DNA of 29,980 nucleotides, taken from a virus. Numbering within the stretch: position 1 is the first letter of the stretch; every line of letters begins with the position of its first letter. The stretch spans positions 1 to 29,980 of the IMG/VR virus record IMGVR_UViG_3300030118_001018, one strand, 5' to 3'. The notes beneath the pieces are model-generated. The model was not told where the DNA came from. It saw only the letters and a program-made list of their open reading frames with translations, and ran no database searches. A program made the position numbers and the translations under genes. Shown here piece by piece: positions 22,694-29,615 of the stretch.

Positions 22694-25117
22694 TTGCAAA
22701 AAATGTGCAACCAGTTAAAAGCCCTAAAAACTGAACAAGTTGCAAGACAAAACAAGGCAAAAGAAAGATCAAAACAATCTCATAAAGCATCACAACGCAA
22801 GCTAAAAGAGCATGGCAAAGAGTCAGCTTTACTTTATGGGCAAAAATTGTATGCTGTTTGTTTAGACGCTTTAGCAGAAGAATTAGATAAAACTTTTGAA
22901 GATTATGTATTAAATCCTGACAAGGCAAGAGTAAACGGAGCTGCTATACCATTCTTTGATAACTTTGCTGGCACGCACCATATTGCAGCAGTTGCTTTAG
23001 TAGCAACCATAGACCAGCTAAGTAGAAAAGCCAGAATAGCCACGTTTTGTCAAAATTTAGGTAAAGCAATAGAAGACGAACAAAGATTAGTTAGGTTAAA
23101 TAAAAAAAGTTCAACAGAATTTAGACATTTAATAAGACAAGGGCATAGCAGAAGACGTATAGCGACAAAAGATATGATGCGAAAACTAAACTGCCCAATC
23201 CCTTTATGGAATGATATGACTCGGCTAGATGTAGGCCGTTTTTTATTGGATCATATAGTGCCTGCTACAGGTATTGTAAGCGTTATAAAAAGACGTATTG
23301 GTAAAACTACACCCAGGTTTGTTGTACCTACGCAAGAGGCAGAACAGTTAATTAGAGACTGCCCCGCTAGTGCTTATCGTGGGGTGCATACTGCTATGGT
23401 TTGCCCTCCTAATCCCTGGAATGGTTTATATGGTGGCGGCATGATAAACAACCAGGAGTGTTTAATAAGAGTGCCAATACAAGACCATGAAGAAAAGCAT
23501 ACAACTGCAATAAGTCATTATAAAACTGCAAATTTATTAAAAGTTTTAACCGCAGTTAATTACCTCCAGGAGACACCATTACGAGTTGATGGAGAAATGG
23601 TAGAGCTGCAACGTATCGCATGGGAAAATGGCATAGATGGCTTGTTTCCATGTGCTAGAGCACCAATGGAATTACCTGAAAGATTAGGAGATAAACCTAC
23701 AGCAGAAGATTTAAAGACAAGAAATAGATATGCTGCAATGGCACATAGAGACAGAGAGCAAAATAGACCAAGAAGAGTAAGAATAGAAAGAAGTTTGCAA
23801 ATGGCAGAAGAATTAAAAGGTAGAACTATTTGGCAGAGTTACCATGCAGATCATCGAGGTAGGTTATATACAGGCAATAAATATGTAACAACACAAGGCC
23901 CAGATGCAGAGAAAGCATTATTGAATTTTAATTCAAAAACACCTGTAGATAATACAGCTATAGATTGGCTTTTGAAGGCAGCAGCAGGGCATTATGGTTT
24001 ATCTAAAAAGACATGGGAAGAAAGATTGTTGTGGGGAAATCGTAACATTGAAAAAATAAAAGCAACAGCAGCAGATCCCCTTAAAAACCTAGACCTGTGG
24101 CGGGATGCGGACGATCCCTGGCAATTCTTACAACTTTGCAGGGGTGTAGCAGACGCAATAAAACATAGGAAATCTGATGTACCAGTAAGGTTTGATCAAA
24201 CTACCTCTGGATGTGGAATACTCTCCGCACTTGTAAGGGATAAACATGTAGGCAGATTATGTAATTTATATGGCGATAAACCTTTTGATTTATATACACA
24301 AGTAGCAGAACAAGTTACTTATAGGCTTACCCAGGACTTGCAATTTGGTGACGAGAAAGAAAAAGCATTAGCTGAATTATGGCTTGGTAGAGGTATAGAC
24401 AGGAAACTAACTAAAGGCCCAATACTAGCTAGTCCTTATGGTGGTTCATTTATGAGTTTGTGTGACTCATTAGTAGAGGCATTAGACGAACATTTAAATT
24501 ATGTTCCTTTAGAAGAGTTTGCATTAAGAGTTGCAATGCCATCAAAATATTTAGCAAAACATATATGGGCAGAATTAAAAAAAGAAATTAGTAGTTGTAT
24601 TGCAGTGAAAAAATGGTTAATGAAAGTATGCAGAATGTCACTTTCACAAGGTAGGCCATTAGTATGGACAACACCTTCTGGCTGGCCTATGAAAGTTGCA
24701 GATAGAGAACCAACAACAAGAACAGTAAGGACATTTTTATTTGGAAAAAGATTAAATGTTAATCTCCAGGATCAGCCAAAAAATGCACCGCTATCAGCAA
24801 CACAAGCCAATAAAAGTATTGGAGCTAACTTTGCTCACTCATTAGATAGTGCATATCTAGTATCGCTACTTAACACTTGTGAAGATCAAAGTGTACCTGT
24901 ATTAGTAAATCATGATTGTTTTGCTACTTATGCTTTATGTGCTAATGATCTGCATGAAACACTACATACTACAATGCACAACATGTATCAAAAGGATTTA
25001 CTAAAGCAGTGCTGGATTGAAATGTGCTGCCATAGTGGTATTAATTTTCCTGAACCTCCACATGTAAATACATTAGATGCAAACACTATAGGTAGCAATC
25101 CATATCTATTTTCTTGA
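22694..25117 (+). CDS. Single-subunit (T7-type) DNA-directed RNA polymerase
   Basis: The 807-residue product is shorter than T7 gp1 (883) but has the whole catalytic set: DHRGRLY (386-392), motif A VRFDQTTSG with D501, motif B RKLTKGPILASPYGG with R570, K574 and Y582, NFAHSLDSAYL, and motif C NHDCF with H740 and D741. The spacings R-K-Y equal those of T7 R627-K631-Y639. It transcribes middle and late phage genes from phage promoters. The start is uncertain: TTG at 22694 or ATG at 22703. The GGAGG at 22671 is far from both and would better fit the in-frame ATA at 22682. Confidence 0.97.
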   Translation: MQKMCNQLKALKTEQVARQNKAKERSKQSHKASQRKLKEHGKESALLYGQKLYAVCLDALAEELDKTFEDYVLNPDKARVNGAAIPFFDNFAGTHHIAAVALVATIDQLSRKARIATFCQNLGKAIEDEQRLVRLNKKSSTEFRHLIRQGHSRRRIATKDMMRKLNCPIPLWNDMTRLDVGRFLLDHIVPATGIVSVIKRRIGKTTPRFVVPTQEAEQLIRDCPASAYRGVHTAMVCPPNPWNGLYGGGMINNQECLIRVPIQDHEEKHTTAISHYKTANLLKVLTAVNYLQETPLRVDGEMVELQRIAWENGIDGLFPCARAPMELPERLGDKPTAEDLKTRNRYAAMAHRDREQNRPRRVRIERSLQMAEELKGRTIWQSYHADHRGRLYTGNKYVTTQGPDAEKALLNFNSKTPVDNTAIDWLLKAAAGHYGLSKKTWEERLLWGNRNIEKIKATAADPLKNLDLWRDADDPWQFLQLCRGVADAIKHRKSDVPVRFDQTTSGCGILSALVRDKHVGRLCNLYGDKPFDLYTQVAEQVTYRLTQDLQFGDEKEKALAELWLGRGIDRKLTKGPILASPYGGSFMSLCDSLVEALDEHLNYVPLEEFALRVAMPSKYLAKHIWAELKKEISSCIAVKKWLMKVCRMSLSQGRPLVWTTPSGWPMKVADREPTTRTVRTFLFGKRLNVNLQDQPKNAPLSATQANKSIGANFAHSLDSAYLVSLLNTCEDQSVPVLVNHDCFATYALCANDLHETLHTTMHNMYQKDLLKQCWIEMCCHSGINFPEPPHVNTLDANTIGSNPYLFS

Positions 25118-25162
25118 AATCAAAATATAGCGTTTTATTAACATTTACATAATCTTAGAACT

Positions 25163-25179
25163 CTACATATAGTATGTAA
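25163..25179. promoter_or_regulatory. CTACAT-N5-ATGTAA inverted repeat before the SSB gene
   Basis: CTACAT-ATAGT-ATGTAA lies 20 bases before the ssDNA-binding protein ATG. It has the same 6-5-6 layout, with one base different in the arms, as the repeat at 14690-14706 before the small terminase. The polymerase-to-SSB gap (25118-25198) is otherwise AT-rich without a clear terminator. Confidence 0.4.
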
Positions 25180-25198
25180 AGCGATAACGTCTTATTTT

Positions 25199-25765
25199 AT
25201 GAATACATTATTACAGACACCACTACTAGAAGTGCAATGGTGCAAGCTCTTGGGCGAACCAGAGACAAATAGATTTGAACCTAACAAGCCTCCTGTATGG
25301 AGTGTAGAAGCTATTTTGGATACAAAAAACCAGCAACATGCTGAATGGTTATTAAAACAAGAAGATGAATTTTCTAAACAGCATGGAATAAACGCAAAAA
25401 TATCAGCTAATTCTTTACCAAAAAAAGAAGATGGCATGCTTACACTTTGGACTTTTAAATTAAAAAGATTTACTAGGAAGCGTGATGGTGGATTTACCTC
25501 TGGCCCATTAGTTGTAGATAGCCATAACAATTTATGGAATCATGATTTTCTTATAGGCAATGGATCAAAAATGATTATTGCTTATGAAATATATCCCTGG
25601 AAAGGCCCAACAGGAGTAGGTCTTGCATATCAACCAAGACAAGCACAGGTTGTTTCTCACATTGCCTACGAAAGATCAGCCGATCCTGTATTTGAAAAAG
25701 TACAAGGTGGTTATGTAAACGAAGAAGCAGAGCAAAATACTCCTGTGTTTAATGAAGCAGGCTGA
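25199..25765 (+). CDS. Single-stranded DNA-binding protein, gp2.5-like
   Basis: The 188-residue product has the T7 gp2.5-type pattern: an OB-fold region with FEPNKPPVWSVEAILD (about residues 27-42), WTFKLKRF (about 84-91) and NGSKMIIAYEIYPW (about 121-134). GLAYQPRQAQVV follows (about 141-152), then an acidic tail that contains NEEAEQ. Gp2.5 coats single strands and couples the polymerase and helicase. The position directly after RNA polymerase matches T7-like early-to-middle gene order. The stop overlaps the resolvase start. Confidence 0.85.
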   Translation: MNTLLQTPLLEVQWCKLLGEPETNRFEPNKPPVWSVEAILDTKNQQHAEWLLKQEDEFSKQHGINAKISANSLPKKEDGMLTLWTFKLKRFTRKRDGGFTSGPLVVDSHNNLWNHDFLIGNGSKMIIAYEIYPWKGPTGVGLAYQPRQAQVVSHIAYERSADPVFEKVQGGYVNEEAEQNTPVFNEAG

Positions 25766-26138
25766 ATTTTATCTGCACATAAGACCAAGATCAAAAGCTA
25801 GGCCCAGGTCGTTTATGGGTCAGGTCAGACCATATATGGACAAAGCATATATGCAATGGAAAAAAGATCTATGGTCTATGGCTTCTGAATATTGGACAGA
25901 TGAACCTCTAAGTCATTGCCAAAGCTTTGAAGTAATTTTTTACACTGCGGCAAGAGGAGACATTGATAATTTACTTGGTGGATTATTTGATGCTCTAACT
26001 AGCACTAAAGACGAAAAAAGATTATTTGTTGATGACAACGTAAAAGTTATTGGAGAAGTTCATTGTTACTGGAAACACGAACCAAAGGCAAACAAAGCAA
26101 ATGTTTGGTTTCGTATTACTTATGACAAAACAAAATGA
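25752..26138 (+). CDS. RusA-like Holliday-junction resolvase
   Basis: The 128-residue product shows the RusA pattern: an N-terminal strand with RPRSKARPR (about residues 11-19), then RGDIDNLLGGLFDAL (68-82) with D70 and D72, and LFVDDNVKVIG (91-101) with D94 and D95. E. coli RusA uses D70, D72 and D91. It stands where T7 has the unrelated endonuclease gp3, and the likely job is the same: resolving branched DNA before packaging. It overlaps the SSB gene by 14 bases and the zinc-ribbon gene by 4. Confidence 0.9.
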   Translation: MKQAEFYLHIRPRSKARPRSFMGQVRPYMDKAYMQWKKDLWSMASEYWTDEPLSHCQSFEVIFYTAARGDIDNLLGGLFDALTSTKDEKRLFVDDNVKVIGEVHCYWKHEPKANKANVWFRITYDKTK

Positions 26139-26365
26139 ATTGCCCTCACTGTGATTTTACAAGGACGGAAATTTACCGTACCGATACTAGGACAGAAGGT
26201 TCAACCCCTTATGTCATTAGAAGAAGGATCTGTGATAACTGCAAAACAAAATTTACCACTTACGAATGTGCAGATGTAAAAACCCTGGCACAAAAAATAA
26301 CAAAAACAGCAGCACTTATGAAAGCTTTATCTGAAATGAAACATGCAGTGGGGGTAGATGAGTGA
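26135..26365 (+). CDS. Stand-alone NrdR-like zinc-ribbon protein
   Basis: The 76-residue product begins MNCPHC, then has YVIRRRICDNCKTKFTTYE (about residues 26-44). Cysteines at 3, 6, 33 and 36 and the sequence R-R-R-x-C-x-x-C-x-x-x-F-T-T-Y-E match the DNA-binding zinc ribbon of NrdR, the repressor of ribonucleotide reductase genes. The ATP-cone domain of NrdR (about 90 residues) is missing; a short helical tail replaces it. It may bind DNA within the replication complex or interfere with host NrdR. Overlaps on both sides place it in the replication operon. Confidence 0.75.
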   Translation: MNCPHCDFTRTEIYRTDTRTEGSTPYVIRRRICDNCKTKFTTYECADVKTLAQKITKTAALMKALSEMKHAVGVDE

Positions 26366-26678
26366 ATCTAAATTTATTCGTCATGAGCCTTGCGAGTGTG
26401 GGAGTAGTGATGGCAGGGCGGTTTATACAGACCACAAATTCTGCTTTGCATGCAACACGTTGTTCAAAGAAAAAACAGAAACCACCCGACAGACGTATAT
26501 TCCTCCAGTAGCAGTGCCAGTATTTAAAACCTGGGATAACGATACTTACCGAGGTATTCCTAAAAAAGTACTGGAACAGTACGGAATTTTAAAAACAGAA
26601 ACAGGAGTTGTCTTCCAATACAGAGACAAATCAGGAAAACCAATAGCCCAAAAGATAAGGGTTTTATCGAATGAATAA
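26358..26678 (+). CDS. Primase zinc-binding domain (5' part of split gp4-like protein)
   Basis: The 106-residue product has a zinc motif with C12, C14, C29 and C32 (EPCECGSSDG...FCFACNTLF), as in the N-terminal domain of T7 gp4, which reads the priming site. After a linker it enters the primase core with GVVFQYRDKSGKPIAQKIRV (about residues 83-102). In T7 this leads directly into the TOPRIM region. Here the frame ends at 26678 and the rest continues in the next gene, which starts 8 bases earlier in the +1 frame. The pair either works as two proteins or is joined by frameshifting. Confidence 0.85.
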   Translation: MSESKFIRHEPCECGSSDGRAVYTDHKFCFACNTLFKEKTETTRQTYIPPVAVPVFKTWDNDTYRGIPKKVLEQYGILKTETGVVFQYRDKSGKPIAQKIRVLSNE

Positions 26679-27933
26679 AAATGACAGAATCAGTTGGACA
26701 GGAAAACCGAAAGAAGTCGCAGGGTTTGGTTCACATCTCGCAAATCCTAAGCACCATGATGGAATCGCTATATGCGAAGGAGAGTTTGACGCACCATCAA
26801 TCACCTACTCAACAAACGGAAAAGTGATTGGAATATCAGTACCTAATGGAGCACAGTCAGCAGCAAATTTTGTAAAAAAACATTTGGATTATTTTAATCC
26901 TTTTAAAACTATTTACATTGCTACTGACATGGATGAACCAGGAGAAGAAGCTGCAAATTCTATTGTCGAATTATTTCAACCTGGGCAAGTAAGAAGAGTT
27001 GTATTTCCACTAAAGGACGCAAATGAAACACTTGTAGAACTAGGCAGCATGGCTGTTAAAGAGGCCATCTTTGCTGCTAAAGAGTTAAGACCTGATGGAA
27101 TTAAATCTGCTAGTGCATACGCAGGCATCACAATAAAGCCACCTAACAGAACTGCTACTGACTGCGGGTTTGCTACATGGAATCGCATGACACCTTTTTA
27201 CGACAATCAATTAGTCGTATTAATTGCAGGGTCAGGAATTGGTAAGACTACATTTGCCAGGGCTTTAGCTCTGCATGACATGGAAAAAGGTATTAAGTGC
27301 GGTTGGATTGGTCTGGAGGAAACAGCAGAGGAAGCAATTTTTAGGTTTGTTGGCATGGCTGCTGGTATGCAACTACATGCAAGGCAAAACTATGCTGGTT
27401 TTACTGATGACCAGTTAAAGAATATTGCAGATGCAGACAGCTTTGTAACTAAAGGTGGCATGTTGGAGCTGTTTGATCATTTTGGTTCATTAGATGAAAA
27501 CATAATTCTTCAAAGAATGAATTACATGGTCAGGTCATTAGGTTGTAAACATATCTACCTGGATCATCTAACAATTATTGGTTCTGGTTTAGCTATGGAT
27601 ACCAGGCATTTAGATTCTTTAATTACAAAAATTCGAAGTTTTATTGCTGCTACAAAATGCACTGTATTTGCTATCTCCCATTTAAATAGATCATCTTCCC
27701 AGGTGAAGAATATGGAAGATGGCGGCATACCTGAATTACATGACATAAGGGGATCGCACTCTGTAGTCCAACTTGCTGACACTATATGGGCATTGGGTAG
27801 GTCGAGAGGTACAAATCTTACTCATAGTTACTGTCTAAAAAATCGAATGTTAGGCAGATGCGGCTATGCAGGGTCGTTCGAGTTTCACGAAGAAAATCAA
27901 TTTTTAGATCAAAAATGGATAGAACCATCATGA
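26671..27933 (+). CDS. TOPRIM primase core and DnaB-type helicase (3' part of gp4-like protein)
   Basis: The 420-residue product continues the primase: ICEGEFDA (TOPRIM glutamate, E36/E38) and ATDMDEPG (D86, D88). A linker and a RecA-type hexameric helicase follow, with Walker A AGSGIGKTTFA (about 186-195, K192), EETAEEA, Walker B HIYLDHLTI and the H4-type DIRGSHSVVQLADT segment. The Arg-containing L-K-N-R-M-L-G near residue 390 is the usual finger region. It unwinds DNA at the fork and makes RNA primers together with the zinc domain. T7 gp4 is 566 residues; the two parts here total 526. Confidence 0.93.
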   Translation: MNKNDRISWTGKPKEVAGFGSHLANPKHHDGIAICEGEFDAPSITYSTNGKVIGISVPNGAQSAANFVKKHLDYFNPFKTIYIATDMDEPGEEAANSIVELFQPGQVRRVVFPLKDANETLVELGSMAVKEAIFAAKELRPDGIKSASAYAGITIKPPNRTATDCGFATWNRMTPFYDNQLVVLIAGSGIGKTTFARALALHDMEKGIKCGWIGLEETAEEAIFRFVGMAAGMQLHARQNYAGFTDDQLKNIADADSFVTKGGMLELFDHFGSLDENIILQRMNYMVRSLGCKHIYLDHLTIIGSGLAMDTRHLDSLITKIRSFIAATKCTVFAISHLNRSSSQVKNMEDGGIPELHDIRGSHSVVQLADTIWALGRSRGTNLTHSYCLKNRMLGRCGYAGSFEFHEENQFLDQKWIEPS

Positions 27934-28700
27934 AAAATAAAGCTTATATAGACGTTGAATTATTTACTTACCGTCATGCTTGTGCCAACGAATATGAGTA
28001 CGAGTTATATGACGGCATTTGGTCTTATTACTGTCAAATTAATGATGCAAAATTCGGAGTCGATGCTGAAATACAAAGGCTCGACAAACTATTACCTGAC
28101 TACGAAATGGTCATGGCCCTGGGTTCAAGCACGAACTTCCGCTATTCTATCGAACCCTCCTACAAATCAAACCGTAGGAAATATAGAAGACCCGCTGGGT
28201 ATGCAAAGTTACGAGAATGGATTTCTGAAACGTGGCCCATCGTCACCTTTCAAAACTTAGAAGCAGATGACGCAATAGGAGTATCTGTAAGAAAGAACGA
28301 TGTCATTGTTAGTGGCGACAAAGATCTTAAAACTATTCCAGGACTTCATTTAATAGATGACAATATTGTAAGAGTGACAGAAAGAGAAGCAGATATGCAC
28401 TTTTATAAACAGATCTTAGTTGGAGATAGAGCTGATAATTTTTTTGGTTGCCCTGGTATTGGTGATCAAAATAAATTATTTAAATCAGAAGAATGGTTAA
28501 ATGCAAAAAGTACTTTTGATCTTTGGAAGATAGTTAAAAGAGAATATGACAAAGCAGAAAAGAAAGATCCAGGTAATGTACCTGATCCCTGGGCTACTGG
28601 TAGATTGGCAAGAATATTAAGACAGCATGAATACTTTAGTGGAGACATAGTTTATTGGCAGCCTCCTACGTTTGATATGGTTTGGGATGCTTTTGCATGA
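27930..28700 (+). CDS. 5'-3' exonuclease / flap endonuclease, gp6-like
   Basis: The start at 27930 makes an ATGA overlap with the helicase stop. A longer frame from 27858 would overlap the helicase by 76 bases and its extra residues are not protein-like. The 256-residue product has the FEN layout: AYIDVELFTYRHA (N-terminal Asp), YKSNRRKYRRP (helical-arch basics), LEADDAIGV (acidic cluster), VIVSGDKDLKTIPG and LVGDRADNFFGCPGIGDQ (helix-hairpin-helix region). It removes RNA primers and degrades host DNA in T7. In T7 the DNA polymerase gene lies between helicase and exonuclease; here it is absent from that place. Confidence 0.92.
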   Translation: MKNKAYIDVELFTYRHACANEYEYELYDGIWSYYCQINDAKFGVDAEIQRLDKLLPDYEMVMALGSSTNFRYSIEPSYKSNRRKYRRPAGYAKLREWISETWPIVTFQNLEADDAIGVSVRKNDVIVSGDKDLKTIPGLHLIDDNIVRVTEREADMHFYKQILVGDRADNFFGCPGIGDQNKLFKSEEWLNAKSTFDLWKIVKREYDKAEKKDPGNVPDPWATGRLARILRQHEYFSGDIVYWQPPTFDMVWDAFA

Positions 28701-28792
28701 CATTTAAAGAAGAGCAACGCAAAGCAGCATTAAGACGTATCGCTGAATTAAAACTTTTAATAAAGTACTGGTCTAAAAAATTAGATAAGTAA
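28697..28792 (+). CDS. Tiny basic helical protein, 31 residues
   Basis: The complete product is MTFKEEQRKAALRRIAELKL plus LIKYWSKKLDK, a single amphipathic helix. Its ATG overlaps the exonuclease stop (ATGA), which supports translation. It ends the rightward replication operon and overlaps the converging membrane-protein gene by 12 bases. The function is unknown. Confidence 0.6.
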   Translation: MTFKEEQRKAALRRIAELKLLIKYWSKKLDK

Positions 28793-28936
28793 TTTATCTT
28801 CAATAATTGCTACAAGCTGGTCATCAATTTTGTTTGTACTTTGCTTGGCTAGTGCTTTAAGAATATCAAGCACTAATTTTTTTATCGCTTTTGATTTTAT
28901 AAAAGCAAAAAGAATTGGTCGTAGGATTGCAAGCAT
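28781..28936 (-). CDS. Small membrane-associated protein on the minus strand
   Basis: The 51-residue product MLAILRPILFAFIKSKAIKK continues with LVLDILKALAKQ and an acidic end DDQLVAIIEDKLLI. It has a short hydrophobic N-terminus and an amphipathic helix. I recall similar short proteins (L-x-P-x-L-F-A-F-x-K-S opening) in marine cyanophages. The longer frame from 28984 would read through the CACATGTG palindrome, so the ATG at 28936 is preferred. A TTGCAC-N17-TAATAT promoter lies upstream on the minus strand. It is the only minus-strand gene in the right half. Confidence 0.65.
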   Translation of the reverse strand: MLAILRPILFAFIKSKAIKKLVLDILKALAKQSTNKIDDQLVAIIEDKLLI

Positions 28937-28964
28937 AATTTGTATTACATATATTATAAGTATA

Positions 28965-28980
28965 GTTACACATGTGCAAT
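28965..28980. promoter_or_regulatory. Palindromic operator candidate, copy 4, in a divergent promoter
   Basis: GTTACACATGTGCAAT (core 28969-28976) lies between two divergent starts, at 28936 (minus) and 28987 (plus). On the minus strand it overlaps TTGCAC, the -35 of a plausible sigma-70 promoter with TAATAT 17 bases downstream. Overlap with -35 is the classic place for a repressor site. Confidence 0.5.
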
Positions 28981-28986
28981 ACAACT

Positions 28987-29250
28987 ATGGAAGAGCAAGA
29001 AGAAAAAGATGGCATGAATTGGGTTTCAACAGGAATCCAATTTATTGTTTTAATTTGGTCTTTAGCAGTTATTAGTTTTTCATATTACGGTAACTCAACA
29101 AGGCAGATTGATACAACATTCGCTGCTGGAATTTTAAGTACGGTTTTAGGAAATTTTGGCTTAAATATTAAAAAAAATGGTGACAAAAAGAAAAACAATA
29201 ATGCTGTTAAAATAGTAGATAATAAAGATACAAAGGTAGGTATTCAATGA
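28987..29250 (+). CDS. Holin-like membrane protein
   Basis: The 87-residue product has a short acidic N-terminus (MEEQEEKDG), one membrane helix (GIQFIVLIWSLAVISFSYYG, about residues 16-35), a second hydrophobic segment (FAAGILSTVLGNFGLNI, about 45-61) and a charged C-terminal tail rich in Lys and Asn. This layout fits small phage holins. The ATG at 28972 lies inside the CACATGTG palindrome, so the ATG at 28987 is preferred. It is coupled to the next, secreted protein by a 4-base overlap. The lysis role is inferred from layout only. Confidence 0.6.
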   Translation: MEEQEEKDGMNWVSTGIQFIVLIWSLAVISFSYYGNSTRQIDTTFAAGILSTVLGNFGLNIKKNGDKKKNNNAVKIVDNKDTKVGIQ

Positions 29251-29615
29251 AAAAATTAGTTTCTTTATTTGTTTTTTTATCAAGTCCAGTATTTGCTAAC
29301 CCTACAATACCAACTTGGACTACAGGTACTAGCAACAGATCAGAAAATACCACACAAACTATTACAAGGACGATTGTGACAGAGAAATATGGTGCAGCAG
29401 TAAATACATGGGAAGGGTCAAATATAACCGTTACGTCAGCTACTAGCGGGGGAATAGAAGCATCTGACGCTATATTTACACCAACAGACAATACCGCAGA
29501 TTGGACTTTCACTTCTACCACAAGAGCAGCAAGTCAAATGATAGAAAAAATTACTCAAGATGATTCGATCACAACCACTAGCGTTATTACTTCTCTCAGC
29601 GTGTTTAGTCAGTAG
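29247..29615 (+). CDS. Secreted protein with signal peptide, Thr/Ser-rich
   Basis: The 122-residue product begins with a classic signal peptide, MKKLVSLFVFLSSPVFA, with cleavage likely after A17. The mature part is rich in Thr, Ser and Asn (TTGTSNRSENTTQTITRTIV near its start), which suggests a beta-rich extracytoplasmic protein. Its last 56 bases overlap the next gene in another frame. Secretion of a phage-coded protein is unusual in T7-like phages; envelope disruption, spanin-like function or superinfection exclusion are possible. Confidence 0.65.
   Translation: MKKLVSLFVFLSSPVFANPTIPTWTTGTSNRSENTTQTITRTIVTEKYGAAVNTWEGSNITVTSATSGGIEASDAIFTPTDNTADWTFTSTTRAASQMIEKITQDDSITTTSVITSLSVFSQ

Noticed and set aside
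29207-29521. Minus-strand frame of 104 codons opposite the secreted protein
   Set aside because: It is Val-rich because it mirrors Asn/Thr codons. The plus-strand frame has a clear signal peptide and coupling to its neighbour.
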